Positions 25,600-38,985 of a stretch of 64,000 nucleotides of DNA are shown here, in pieces (position 1 is the first letter of the stretch; every line of letters starts with the position of its first letter). The notes beneath the pieces are model-generated. The model was not told the origin of the DNA. It was given only the letters and a program-made list of their open reading frames with translations, and did not search any database. The stretch comes from Hymenolepis diminuta (Eukaryota > Platyhelminthes > Cestoda > Cyclophyllidea > Hymenolepididae), in assembly GCA_900708905.1 (NCBI GenBank), contig CAADRB010000014.1, positions 399,550 to 463,549 of the forward strand, read 5' to 3'. Position numbers and translations under genes: made by a program.

Positions 25600-26015
25600 T
25601 ATCTCATCATTGCGATATTAAAGCTACAAACAGGATGATATTTTATGGGATCAACTGACTTCTCGACCATTCAAATAAAAAATAAACTGAAGTAGCGAGA
25701 AAAACCCTTCCTGATGAAATAATACCGCTCAATAAGCATTGAATATCGTAGACAAGCACTTTTTTGAAATCCAAGGGGCGAATCTTGAAATTTGAATTTC
25801 AAAACAAAAACACCCCATTAAGTAAATACTTCACAACTCCAGTCCAAAAATCAAATAAAATAAAACCCCTTGCTATTTAAACGTTGCTCTCTGCCTCTTC
25901 GATCCCGCCTTTGGCATGTGTCGGACTAAATGTAACTCGAAATCAATTGCTGCCACAATTACAAATTTTAAATATGTTTGCATTACTCTGGGTAACAATA
26001 AGAATGGCAAAATTC
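25600..26015. repeat. Dispersed repeat family R1, copy 2
   Basis: Partner of 4025-4445, same orientation, about 21.6 kb away on the other side of the Kv1 exon. Similarity runs from TATTAAAGCT to about AATAATAA/AACAATAA near 26000. The small open frames overlapping it on both strands are not conserved as proteins between the copies. Confidence 0.85.
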
Positions 26016-29000
26016 GTAAAGAACATGAGTATATTTGGAATGTTTCAAAGTGAGCTTTTCCTGCCCTTTTACGGATCACATACTGAATAATCATACTATT
26101 AGTATTCTCAGATTACACCAACTATGTTCATAAATTCCAATTCCTTAATTGTTGAGACTTTGATTGTAACAGTTCTAATTTTGTAAAAAACTGTTGTGGG
26201 GTTCGGTGCACTCCAAAATCAGGAAAAAGGGATAAGGTTTAAAATACTGCATCTCTAAACTCATTTCCAGCTTACTGGTGAAAATAATCTTAGAAAAATA
26301 GTCTCTGAACTACTACAGAATCTTCATTACTTAGTGCTTTTGTACTCTCTCTAATAATTCCCGGTAATTTAAACTTAAATGACAGATACGTAGGAAAATT
26401 ACCTACGAGTCTGCCCCTTGAATCAAGTTGTTTACTCTACCTTAGTTATACATTATAGAGACTATGGGATTTGAGTGTCATGTTGCCTGTGGGGGAAGCG
26501 GAGTCCATTTACACACGCACAAAGACAGGCACATGAGAGAATACGAAATTTCATCATTTATTGAAGTATATGATGAATTAATGGGTATTTTTCTGTATCC
26601 CCAAACTGTTATATTTTTTTAGTGACGCATAAATCACGTCGATTATAACGCTGAAGCTACAGATCAAAATATCATTAACTCAGGTGAGCCGCTTATTCAC
26701 CTTAAAATATGCATTTTATTGATAGCTACTACTGAAAAAACTCTGCTGCTAGTTCGTAGAACTAGCTTTTTACATTCTGCAGTGGTTCCCCAAATAGCTT
26801 GCCCATCCTTTCGCAAAACTAACGCATGTTGCTCTTAATACCTTTACAATTAGTATGGACAAAACTGTAATCTATACAACGGCGGATTAACCTTCAGTTG
26901 TCAATTATATGATGAGATAGTATTACTATAAATGACCTTTCTTAAATAAAAATCTCATAGATGCAAAACACTACTGTTTTCTTCCTATTGGAGCCCCATA
27001 GATCTAATCAATTGAAGCTGTAACTCTGAAGCAGAAGGAATAAAAAAGCTGGCCCTAAAAAGGAATAAGTGTTCTTTACAAAAACGAATGTTAAGAAAAA
27101 ATTAGAGGCGATAATTTTAAAATTTGGAAATCAAATTTTGCTCTCAGAAGTTTGCTGTATTTTAAAGGTTATTTGCAATTTTTACCAACTGACATGGAAA
27201 AAATTATTAAAAATTTCACTCACGACATTCGTACATAATACACAGTCGACATCAAAATAAATTAAATAATCAGCAAGACATTTATTCAATTTCTTGGTAA
27301 AGCTAAAAGAAATACGATGAATCGAAACTTGTTCTGGATCCCTTTTAGCGTTGGTGCTTGATCAGAGGCGTTGGTTATCGAGTTGTAGTTATCCGCTCTA
27401 CTCTGTGTGAACATATGCACATTCATGAAGCTGTCATTTATATGCGGCAACTGTTACCTTTTTAAGAGGGCAGACTGCCCGTCTTTGAGGCTATTGACAT
27501 ATACCTGAATTCGAAAACTGTGGGACATTTCTAGCTTTAAATCCTTTGAATTCGGTGGTCGGACGGTAAAATGTACCGTAAAAATTGCCAGAAAATTTTC
27601 CAAATTCTAAAAACACTAAGTACGCTCTATGTATCTGTTGTATTGTCTGGTCAAGCCCACTGCTTTAAGTATGTAACAGTTGCTTAGACCCCAGAGGTTT
27701 AACCAGACAAGACTAACCTAATAACCAAATATTTATTGACCGAATGTAGAAACTATTTGTGCACTTGAATTGGATTTATAAAGAATGCGATTGGCCGGAG
27801 AAACTTTAACAAATCATTGAGCTTTCACTCACCGAATAGGGCAGAAGAAGACATGGCGATGACGTGAAATCAATATTGACCTTCCTACGTGAGGAAAAGC
27901 ATCATTTTGCTATCATTTCAACACCCTTATCAATGTTATATTCCTATATTAAAGTTTCCTAAAGAAAAAATCTACTTGCAAAAGAAATACAGCACCTATA
28001 GATCGACAAAAAACAAAAGGAAAAGTGAAAAAAATAGAATTATGATTAATTGAGGGCTTTTTCACACGAAATACGAGAAAATAAAAATAGAAATTGGAAA
28101 CCCAGGCTGTGAAAGACAGCATGTGAATGAAAACGTCGGCCATATATTCTCTATTCAGGCGGGGTCTAAGCGGATATTTAGACATTTAAAATAGCTATCG
28201 TCAAAAGAAACGAACTCGAGATAATGGTTTTCCAAAAGTAGTCAACAAAGCTAAAATGTTTACCTTATATATTTTAAGTTTTACTTTAATGACTAGCAAA
28301 TTAAAAATATTATTTCGTTATTATGATTCTAAAATTGAGTATTTGGTACTTTAAAAATCCTGCATCTGAAAATATTTGAAATATGCTCCATTAAATGACG
28401 ATTGAAAAAAATCGCCAAGATGGAAGTACTTCCATTAAATATTTACTACGATAAGAAAATATATAAAATGATTTCTTTCGAAATTCTAATTACATATTTA
28501 CATTTGCTTGCTACTTCTTATGTAACTCGGCATTAAATATAGTGCCTTGTAGTTCTGAGTTTTACTTTATAAGTGACATATACGCAGTCATGATAAATAA
28601 TCAGAACGATCCATGCTTAAAATACCACCGTATGGCTGTATTAGTTAATAATCCAGCCATGTTCTCCGTTTCATGAGTGCCTGTACTGAGGAAGGGCTAA
28701 CGGGAGCCTAGAGTTCTACGGATACTATTCAGAAGTTCAAATAAGTGGCTAACTACGCACGAGGTGCTTGGGACTTCTAGTTAGCTTGTACCCCCTTCTC
28801 TATTAAGCTATTTACATTCAGACACGTGCATTCCATTCCGTCGTGAACTTTCTCTCTAGTAAGCTCCTTTTCTACTCAGGTCAATGAAAGCATAATAGTT
28901 CTCTTTTATACACATCATGATTCATAGATTGCTAATCGTAATTATCACATGTCTATATACAAAAAAAACACAAAAATTCCTATCCATATGCCTTATTTCA

Positions 29001-29099
29001 CCTTTTCTCTACAGATTCATGTCCACACGTTCTGCTAAGATGTCGATACCTCGATCGCCTATATTTTACATTCTCTCACATTCTCTCTAATTCGCTTGC
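26016..29099. other. Gene-free AT-rich sequence
   Basis: Apart from the inverted repeat at 27643-27710, nothing supported. Confidence 0.6.
27643..27710. repeat. Inverted repeat, 9-bp arms
   Basis: TTGTCTGGT and ACCAGACAA form perfect arms 50 nt apart. The 68-nt span resembles tRNA length but lacks a pairing T-arm, so I do not call a tRNA. Possibly a decayed element end. Confidence 0.3.
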
Positions 29100-29270
29100 G
29101 ATTGTACAGTGGCTCAGGGCTCTATCTCAACCCTTGGTCTTCCAATTTTGAGAGAATCTATTGTTCCTCGTTATCCTTTGAAGATCATTAGACTTGCAAG
29201 GGGATAGTTCTAAACCTAACTCGTCGGACTCTAAATGTAGTTTTGTTAACGGGATTAGTACTACTTTATT
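29100..29270. repeat. Dispersed repeat family R4, copy 1
   Basis: TTTTGAGAGAATCTATTGTTCCTC...GAAGATCATTAGACTTGCAA...GGGGATAGTTCTA matches 43010-43180 in order. Lies directly upstream of the LTR-like fragment at 29333. Confidence 0.45.
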
Positions 29271-29332
29271 TTATTTCCCAAAATTACTTGAAGCCACAGG
29301 GATATTCATGCTCTTATGATGACATCTCAGTG

Positions 29333-29740
29333 TGACATGTCTAAACGCGTTTATCGATTTCCCTCTTCTTATAACCGTCCCGTTTCATAGAAAGTGCATC
29401 TGCACTCATGTCCTCACACGCCACTGTATAAGTGGCTCTTGAAATTGACTTTGCATTTCCATCCATACACACACGCACTTGCTTATCTTTTATCGGCTCC
29501 CACGCTTCGCTCTCATCTCCTTTGTTTCTCACATCTTTCCTACTCGGTTGAATCCTCACTGCTGTTTGTTCATTACATTTTGGCCTAGTCAGGTCTTGGT
29601 GTTCCTCTATAAAAAACTGTTTTGCCGTAGTTAGCTGTTAGCCTCTAAAATTATGATCTGGTTTATTAGTTTCTACAATTTGGCAATTCCTAAATTGGTG
29701 ACCTCGGTTCTTGTTAGCCTCGACAACTCCAGCTATAATT
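29333..29740 (+). mobile_element. LTR-like fragment with possible tRNA-Trp primer-binding site (copy 2)
   Basis: Partner of 53640-54060, diverged but collinear. It starts TGACATGTCTAAACG and reaches TTGGTGACCTCGG at 29695-29707, closer to a tRNA-Trp primer site (TGGTGACCCCGA) than the other copy. About 45 nt beyond the site are also shared (GACAACTCC versus GACAACAACTTC), so both copies look like a 5' LTR plus the start of the internal region. No coding remains of a polyprotein were found downstream. Confidence 0.5.
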
Positions 29741-30439
29741 TCCTAATAGTCTTTTTGATCGATCTGACCTAGGACTTCTGTAAAAGTTCATAATTTTTGC
29801 ACTCCAACAAATGGTTCCCAAATTGCATGCATCATAACTTGGCTTTAACTTGCATACTTAAGTGTTTTTAGATTTGTACGGGGAGAGAGGGGAGTTACTT
29901 TTCAATAACTCTATGCATCAGTCAGAGTTGAAATTTAATTTGTAAAACATATTAAATTCTGATATACTGTTGCTGCGTTTTCATTAACAAATAAATTTGA
30001 TAAATTTACAAGAGTCTATTCTTAATCCTTTTAATCTATCCCGTAAATTATTAAAAAAATAAAATTTCAAACCTTGGGGCTCTAGTTTCCTTTTGAATAA
30101 CAACCAATTACACAGATAGTTCCAGATGGGAACCCCAACTGAAAAAATTCAATCTTTTATTGGTGAAATGCTTGCTTTACTAATAAGCTCTTCCCGCTTC
30201 AAGAGTTCATTTGTGAATTAATAATGGTAAGTTATGTTTAACTGATACAAATTCAAATGGCACAAAGACTTGATCTATTTTCTTTAGCCACTTCCATTTG
30301 GTGGAGTTTTAAACTATAATTGTATTGGCTAGATCAGTATGTATTCGGTGTGCAGGCGCAGTGGACTATAGCATAAAAATTTTTAATCCACATGATCGGT
30401 AGTTTTTTGTGGAATGATTTTATATAACGCGTCATTATT
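29741..30439. other. Gene-free AT-rich sequence
   Basis: Follows the LTR-like fragment. No gag or pol wording was found in any frame here. Confidence 0.5.
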
Positions 30440-30640
30440 GCATATTTTAAACTAAAACGCGTTAACCAGTTTACAGTAATTGAAAAATGTTTGGATAAAA
30501 TAAAAAACATTGAATAAGAAGATTGTCAGGTGTCTTAATTTATTCCATTTTTGGATTCGTTTATACAGCGTTTACTTAGTGGATAGTTCACGTATCAAAA
30601 TTCAAATTTTATGAATCGTCCCCGGAGGTTCCAAAAGATG
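30440..30640. repeat. Dispersed repeat family R3, copy 2 (partial)
   Basis: The region ACTTAGTGGATAGTTCACGTATCAAAATTC...TATGAATCGTCCCC corresponds to ACTAAATGGGCAACTTACCTTCAAAC...TATGATTCGTCCCC of the copy at 62070-62350. More diverged than the other copies. Confidence 0.45.
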
Positions 30641-33600
30641 CTTGTCTACATTGTACAGTGCTTACTGACCAAGATTTTAATCAAGAAGGATCCTTCTTGT
30701 CGCTCAAATTCTTTTTTCTTCTAATGGTTGCGAGGTCAAAATAATCAAACATGATATTCACAACTAAAAGCCTCAGCATGTCGGAGATGAGGTAGCTGAT
30801 GATTTTAAGTTGCACGATTTTATCCCTTGATTTCTCGACGAGCTCAAATTTATGTTTCTCTGAGATCAATGTTGAGTTGAGAGGCTGTTCAGACTACCCC
30901 AATTATTCGTGTCTGTTTAAATTCAAGTGCAGAAAGATGAGAGTAGCAAAAATCCCTACAACATTGCGGGACTTAGTATAGACAGACTACAATAAATAGG
31001 AATATCTAATTGAACAAAAAATTTAATTTCTCTGAATTCACCATATGAAAGGCTATTGAAATTCTACCAGGGCTGTCAATATTAAAACATTTCATTATTC
31101 CGTAATGCAAATTCACATGAGTCATACAGTAGCTGATATTCGTAGTTGTATATTTGGTTAAATCTAACTACTCTCTAGGCAGTCTTACAAAAACTTTGCT
31201 AGAACTTCCCTGCTCTCTGCAAGAAAAAAACCAAAAAATAATTTCAAGGCAAAAGCGAAATTTTCGCATTAGTTTGCCGAAATGAAGACAAATGTCAGCC
31301 GTGGTTAGCATTTAAATTGTCAAGCTGTTACCTATAATGTTTGCAGAAACTTTAATGGATAATACATATTCATTAAATGCGTTTTTCATGAAATTACAAA
31401 AAATTTTAGAGCGAAAATTTATAAACGCTTTCTACCGCTTTTTCGACGTACATAGAATTATTTCAGCAATAACGAACGAAAGAATTTTTAAAATTTATAT
31501 TAAAATAACCTTTAATATTACAATTTCGCTTAAGTGATGCAAAATCAAATTTGACTTTTAATTGATTAATGCATTTAAAGTGGCTATGTAAAATCATATG
31601 TAAAACTATTTTTTTCTATTAAATTAGACTGGAGATATCCTCCTTTAAACCCAAAAATTTTAAAGTTTAATAGAAGCTAACAACTCCTCTCGGGAGGGAT
31701 GAGAGTTGAAAGTGGGCGAATGGTATATTTGGCGATGGTAGCAGAAGGAAAGAGGGAGAGAAAAAGAAGACATTTAAAGGTTGCACATCTGAACAGAAAA
31801 TACAGTAACTAGTGCCTCCTCATTCCGCTGATCTTACAAAATTGGCTTATACAGGAAGTTTTAAAAAAGCAATAATCATATATTATAGTAAGCAGAATTG
31901 ACCGAAATCCTTTGAAAAATTTTAAATAGTAATCCGAAGCGAGGTCGCGGATTTTCGACAAGTTTAAAAATTGATTAATCGCTTCTACGGGGTTAGTTAG
32001 TACGGTTATTATTGCTCTTTAAAACGACGATTCGAGTATAAAATGTAATTTATGTCGTATTCCCCTAAAATTATAAAATCACTTGGAAATTAATTCTTTA
32101 AAATTTTTAACTATCGAGGGGAGGGGACTTCCAATGGTCACGCAAAATTGCTTCCTAAATTTAGTTGAGGAATTACAGAGGGCTCAGATAATTTTTTCCC
32201 TCTCAAATTCATTTGGTAAGTTATTTTATATTTCTGAAATTTTTTCGGTAAATGTTATAAAGTTTTACTATTGACCTGGTCTAAAAGTTCTGCCAAAATG
32301 TGGAGCTTAGACAATAAAGGTAGCATAAGCCTCGAAATCGGTAAATCTTAGCATATTAAAGTCAAAATAAGAAATAACAAAAGAAACTTATTAAATCAGT
32401 TCATATTTTTAAATTATACATTTGAATCAACTGCATTTTATAGCGTCTTGAGCGGTAAAATGGTTTTCAGCATTGAGCGTATACAGAATTTTCAGTGGCC
32501 ATATATTCACGAATTTTTTGAATGTGGCCTTGGTAAACTCTATAACAATTATACTACAATTTCTGTGCTTTACAAAGCAAATTTAATTTAACACTAATTA
32601 TGAATTAAGAAGTACACTTGAATATAAGGGGAAACGTACTTATCTCAAATCTAAAATCTGCAATCAGTTCATTATTATTATCCACGGCAGTACTAAAAAG
32701 TACTAAATGATTTAAAAAGTCTAGAATCTTATTTAATTTGATTTTTCTAAACGTTGCGTATTTAACTACATCAGGATGTATATAGTTCGATTAGAATTCT
32801 AAGGTAAAACAATATGATTTGAAGCTTGGAATGCCGATGATTATATCTATGTATGTTATTAATTTATAAACTAAACTGATGATTTTATCATTTGCTGCTT
32901 TTACAAAATGATAATCTTAAAATTTACAAACAAAAATCAAATTCTTTTTAGAATTTTAGTACCTCTATATTTGAATATATCAATTAAATTCTCAATAATG
33001 CTTTCAAGCATTTGTTTTCAATATTTTATAATAAATGTGCCCCTCTATTTTTCCAGATTACAATACTGTTCTGCTTTGTAAATTAATTTAAATAGAGCTG
33101 AATGTTGGACATTAGTCACCGTTGATGTTACTTACTGATGGTTAAAACAAAGATGTTATTTTAAGATGAATAAAATTTAACGCAAACTTACCATTTTCCA
33201 ACATTCTAAAGAATTAACTGCAGTAAATTAAGTCTTTGCAAAACTGTTGACGTTCTTCGTCAAATCCAATTTATTTGAATCATTTGTTATGATACTACTA
33301 GAATGGAGCCTTAAAAATATTAAATTAAATTATGCCAAATGTTTGAATTCTGTTTTTTAAATCAGATTTTGTGTGGTATTTCCACCATTTCTGTGTTTCT
33401 TTTCAGCATATTTGCAAGGACTTGCATCGGAATACATCATAACATTTTATCAGTAATGTTAATTTTTGTTAAGTCAAATAACTGATTAGACATTCTTATC
33501 ACTCAAGCAAATATCTCAGTTTTGTCATTATCTGCCACCTTGACAAATTATTATTCACCCACGCGTCAGTAACTACTCAGATTATTTATCGAATTGCACT

Positions 33601-36600
33601 CCCTATTTGTCATATAGAAACTGGCACATTCTTTGACATAAGGACGAACATATGTGCGGTATTCGGACGCTTAGTGTCGAACCATGTGGTCTTTTTAATT
33701 AGCCTGTTTAAAGTAGTATTGATTCTTGTTTGTCATTAAGTGCGCTCTGTTTCCAAGTGACTCAATATATTAAAATGCAATCTAATAAAAACGTGCTTTT
33801 GGTCCTTCCGGAACTTTGTATGCATTTTTTAATACGTTAAACCTTATGCATTCATAAATTATGGCATCCCATAGTCTAATCCTACATTCCTGCGTCTGAT
33901 TATGTAATAAGTTTTTGTGAGACAACCCATTCTAAAAGCTTAAAAGGAGGTCAACAAAGCAAATGTATGAATGCAATCGCGTTTTAATTTTAAAAGCTGA
34001 GTAAAATTATCGTTTAAGCTTCTCCAGCTGATATTATTCGATATAAATCCTATTTCTTATAGATTTATTTTTTATTTTTTCAGCCTTTTTAGATTAATTT
34101 ATAAAATACAAATAGGACACATTATATTAAAACAGTAAAATTTGACGCTGACGAAATTGCCGTACAATTATAATTTTAACGACTATATCTACATGCCTAA
34201 TCTAGTAGCAGGAAGTTTAGAAATTTGCACAATTGCCTAAATACATTTAAAAATAAGGGAAAAGTTTCCAAATTTGATTTAACCAGGATGATTAAAAGCA
34301 AGAGATAGAAGTAATACGATATTTATCCGATTATCAACAGCAAAACTGTTAAATGCCACAACAGGGTTATGATAATTTCCTTTTCAGTATCCTATTAGTG
34401 TTGTCGAAATGGTATTCTAATACGGTAATTTTGCATTTAATTTGAGTATTTGGCAATTTTGAGCCCCAAATAGCCAAAGTCCAGAAGCAACTCATGAATT
34501 AAATATTCTCAACCACCTACATTGTTAAATGCAGAGTAAAAAAATTTCTGTTTATAATTCCCAAAGATTAAGTATGGAAATCAGGAAAACACACAAAGTA
34601 GATTGAAATCAGAAGCCTAAAACATGAAGTGTGTTTGCATAAAATATTAAGGTAAATTCTGAAAACAAGTTCGCAAGTTTTTAAAATTTGACTCATAGTA
34701 AACATGGCCTGAATATAACTCTTTCAACAATACTCACTATTTCCCATATAACCGCAGAATAACAGGCCCTTTCACAGGGCACAATTCCAAGAAATAAGTG
34801 AAATCACATTACGTCAAGCATGATCGATAGCTTAGGCAATAATAGTGATTTAAGAAGAACAATTGAATATGGGATGGAAGGAAATAAGCGTTAATAGAAA
34901 ACGAGTGAAAATTGTGTCGTGGTATGCACACCAAATTGCCTGAGTTGACAGCAGAGCTGATTTAACTATCTTTTACTCTTGTTATTCATCATATTAAAGT
35001 TAGGATGAAACACATATTTGAGTATATGTATTTTTGCGCTTTCTAATCATTTTACAATTTCTGATGAAGTTAACATGAATTTAGTAGTAATTTATACGTC
35101 AACACCCTTAAAAATACCCCAACCACCTAGTGAACGGAGTTATTAATGACACGGATTAAAAAAGAACGGTGACAGTAAACAGATTTCCCATAAGAAAAAC
35201 TCTAGATTACTATCCTATCCAAATAAGGAAATGAAATCTTTTCCATTCAGCAGGGTCTGATAGTGTCAAAATTCAAACAATTATCTATGTCTCATCGTAA
35301 ATCAAATCGTATGATTCGATTTGATCTATGGTTTTAATTTAGGTACACTCACATGATTTGCTATTTGAATCTACGATTTCCATAAGCATTATTAAACGTT
35401 ATACCTTTTAAAGAAGATTAAAAGTGAATTTTAAATCTTGAGCATCAAAAATTTTGATAGTGCCCTGTTTATTTTAGCAAAAACCCATTACGCTCACATG
35501 TTTCACTAAATTAGATCTTATCAGGCAGAAAGAAATTTATTACGCTTCAGTTAACATTTCCGAAAGAAAAACATTATTTTCTCTTCTGCCAAAGAACACA
35601 GGTGAAAAATCTTTCCTTTGTGGTTAGCATATAATAGTAAGACATCAATCAACAAGCATGCGTGGAAGTAAGGAAGCAAAAATAGTCACATTTACAGATT
35701 TTTCCACTAACTAGGTACTATCAATCATGAGAAGAGTTAGGTTGCTCTCTAGTAATAATTTAGTATGTAACATCTCTAGGCAATAATACCAATACAGCCA
35801 TTTAATCATTCATATAAACACAGATATGCAAATATGCTTAGTATTAGCACAAGAGAATGATCTCATATTTAGTCTAATTGAACGGTACGTGGTATCAAAG
35901 GGACAATTTGGGGTAAGAGAACATGGCTTTCAATACTTATTTATAGAGGGTGAAGAAGAAGGAATTTAAATTAAAGAAATTTGGTTTTTGTGCAAAATTT
36001 GTACTTAGTTCCTGTTGTTGTTATGCTACATTGCCCTTTTAAGCTTCGTTCAGGGAGATTTTTTGAGAAATTTCAATTAGAGTTTAGTTTCACATCAAAT
36101 GGATGAAAATTGTAGAGTCGTTGGTTTTCAAGAGTGATGGTTTCATTTTACTCACGCATTTAATCTCGCAGACAAAAGAGTGTGCTTTATATTTAAAAGT
36201 CGACCATGTTCAATTAAAAAAAACGTTCTGTAGTATTTTTCATACTTTTCCCCAGAATTTCGTACCGTTTGCACTTAGTCCATGACAAATTTTGGAAAGG
36301 TATTTTATGTACAGAGTGTCATAGAGAGAAAGTGACTAAGTTGGAGCACAATGCAGCATCATTTAGCAAAGATAGCCATTTTTGATGACTAAGCAAGGGG
36401 GCTGAAGAGTAGGTAACTCAATTTGACCGCGTAATATACTGACAACACGAAACCTGGAAAGCTGTATTGGAAACAGCATATAAGGTAGAATGCTCTTTTA
36501 AATTAGAGTTTCTTTGAAAATTTATTTATTTATTCATTTCTTAGAAAGGGGGCCAGTACCTCTCAAGAAACTAACACTGCACGTTTAGTTGACGATGTAG

Positions 36601-37642
36601 AAGCAATATGGTATGCTGATAACATGATTCGTAATACATTTTGCCTAATTGAAATGTGAAGCGTTATAAAAAATCTTATTTACTGAATTTAATCCAAATT
36701 TCGTTCAGTTAACTTATTAACGTTTTTTCCAAAAAGATTCCCATTTACTGCTCATTTATTTAAATTCAAAAAAGACTTAATTACAGGAAAAAACACTATT
36801 TACAATTTTAAAGACTTCATGAATAACATATTTAGCGTATGAATTTATGAGATTCTTAAAATAGAAGGACAGACATACAAGGAAGTCTTAATTAATAGGC
36901 AAAACTGTAGGCACTGAATCCACTGAAAATCACCTTGAAAACGAATTATATAAACTTAAAAATTAAATTAATGACCTTGCATTATTGCAATTAAAATTTT
37001 TGTTTCCTTAACAGCGTTAAAAATGCAAAATTGGAGACCAGCAATAACAGAAGTCACAGCCCTTGAGAACTTAAGCGTAGATTTGTCCAGTGGAAGAGGG
37101 GAGGGGAAACAAGATGAAGTGATAAAAGGCGGTCAGTTTAGTATCCCAACAAAGACTAAGAAATATGTTTAAATTCCTGCTTTAACTGTCATTCAATAAA
37201 AAGGATGAAGGAGCAAATTTTTTGACCTATGCCAACTTCCACATGAAAAAATGAATCCGTTTTTCCCATATTTGTGATTTCAATCAATTTAATCACGCTT
37301 GTGATTGATTCATTAAATATACATTTCGTGGACACGAATACTAGGTAAATTTTTAAATAGAAAGGAACTATAAATTAATTCCCAACTATTGCAAGTGGAT
37401 ATGATAACACAAATTATTATAGTTCTCACCTCCAGATATTAAAAAAAATTCGAGCTAAATTAATACTTTTGTCAAATGGAAACATCTTTGATTGAATTTC
37501 ATTGGTGACGTTTCAAGGTGGTAAAATTTATGTAGTATCTTCAGTTATGGTCAAAAATATGAGTTTGCTTTTCGGTCTACTCCATATTATACTCTCTAAG
37601 TGATCGACTTAAAATATTTCCGTACGTCATTTCCACTTCTCC
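30641..37642. other. Gene-free AT-rich desert
   Basis: Seven kilobases with only short chance open frames (up to about 66 codons). No repeat family of this window was recognised inside it. Confidence 0.55.
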
Positions 37643-37855
37643 CTACTCTGGAAGTCTCGTCGGAATTGCAAGATCGGTGTAAAGGGCCTGCTGGAGAAAA
37701 CCCATACAAGTTCGTTGAACAAGGGGTTCCCAAACGTACGGATTGTTAGACAGATTTTGTTTAGACCACAGGTTTATGCACTCCTGGCCGCAGTCAGCTT
37801 GCAGCATTGAAAAAATTGATGCGGACAACAACAATAGCAACTTTTTCTTAAAGGA
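37643..37855 (-). other. Possible exon encoding a signal-peptide-like sequence, unconfirmed
   Basis: A minus-strand open stretch reads FKKKLLLLLSASIFSMLQA, then DCGQECINLWSKQNLSNN, YVWEPLVQRTCMGF and ends at a stop at 37643. A basic, then Leu-rich, then small-residue start looks like a secretory signal, followed by Cys-containing sequence. GC content is higher than the flanks. There is no upstream ATG in frame (it opens with TTG codons, with an internal ATG at the M of SML), no family match I know, and chance is a real explanation. Confidence 0.18.
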
Positions 37856-38679
37856 AAATAAATCCGTTTTCCGGAACGTTGAACAATATAATAAGCGGAT
37901 TAATTATTAAAAGAAAACCAGTTACATTCAGATATTAAATGATGTAACACACTTTATTTTTTACTCCTAGTTGACCCTGGTAGTTTCAGAAGTAGATTTG
38001 ACTTACTTCATCACTCTCTAAAATCACATAGATTTATACGACTAAAATTAAAATCGCTATTTTCCAGATCCTTCCTTAATTGTACTTTAAATTAAAGCGC
38101 TTTTATTACCTATAAGGATCGTCGCAGGGTATGTGATAGGACGTTATCTGAGTGGCTATAGAGTTCTTACTCAGCTATCATCTTTCTAACTTCTTACGGC
38201 TTTCACTACACCAAAAATGGAAAACGAGATTGTAGAGTGAAGAGCATTGTTGAACACAAAGGAAAGCTCAGATGCTTGAAAGAGATGCGGTGACATCGTG
38301 TGTGGATCTACAGAGGAAGTGCTTCTACTTTGGCATTGGGTCTAACAACTTCAAGCGCTTAATGACTCTATAGAAGGTGTCTTAGTTAGTGGAAATTACT
38401 GAGTTTCCAAATTTTTGTGCAGATTAGGTCACTTGATCTCAGATCAGTGGTATAGATTATCAGATAACGAGCAAGATATTAAATTCGAGCTGACCTGCAA
38501 TAGGAAATTATTCGAGAAAATATAAATCTGAATTTTAATTATGAAAAGTGACAATAATCATGGCCACCAATAGATCTCAGCCTTCATTCATTAAGAAGTA
38601 TTCCTTTAAACCCTCTCTGTGATATCGGTAAATTTTAAAACTTAGTTTTGTGCATGTTTGTTTACTATAATTATTTTAT
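37856..38679. other. Gene-free sequence with a GC-richer patch
   Basis: The patch 38115-38360 is slightly GC-richer than its flanks, but no convincing open frame or splice-bounded exon could be assigned. Confidence 0.45.
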
Positions 38680-38985
38680 TATTACCATGCACAGTAATAC
38701 GAAAACAATTTTAAAATTTTAAATTGTGGAAAGCAACTGATTCCGAATAACAATTAATAAATGGAGAGCATCGAAAATATACAGAAAGCAGCGTTAAGGT
38801 ATTAAAGAGTCTTATATCATCTGATTTTTGGACTCGAGTTGTATGATACTTAATAAATAGGCAGATCGAGTTTCGAATTTTCAATTCCACGATTCGTCTC
38901 TGGAATTGCAGTAAATTCTCGTGGACGATGTTCGGTGCTTATAGATCAGTATCATTTAATCAGAATGGATTGGTTTTCACTTAAT
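38680..38985. repeat. Dispersed repeat family R3, copy 3
   Basis: Shares ACAGTAATACGA, GAGTTGTATGATACTTAATAA, CCACGATTCGTCTCTGGAAT and GATGTTCGGTGCTTATAGATCA with the copy at 9280-9600, in order and orientation. Confidence 0.6.

Noticed and set aside
27643..27710. tRNA gene (68 nt with pairing ends)
   Set aside because: Ends pair well but no 5-bp T-arm or plausible anticodon arm can be drawn, and the B-box is poor.
29341..29588. Open frames of 64-72 codons
   Set aside because: They fall inside the second LTR-like copy and have no protein similarity to the frames of the first copy.
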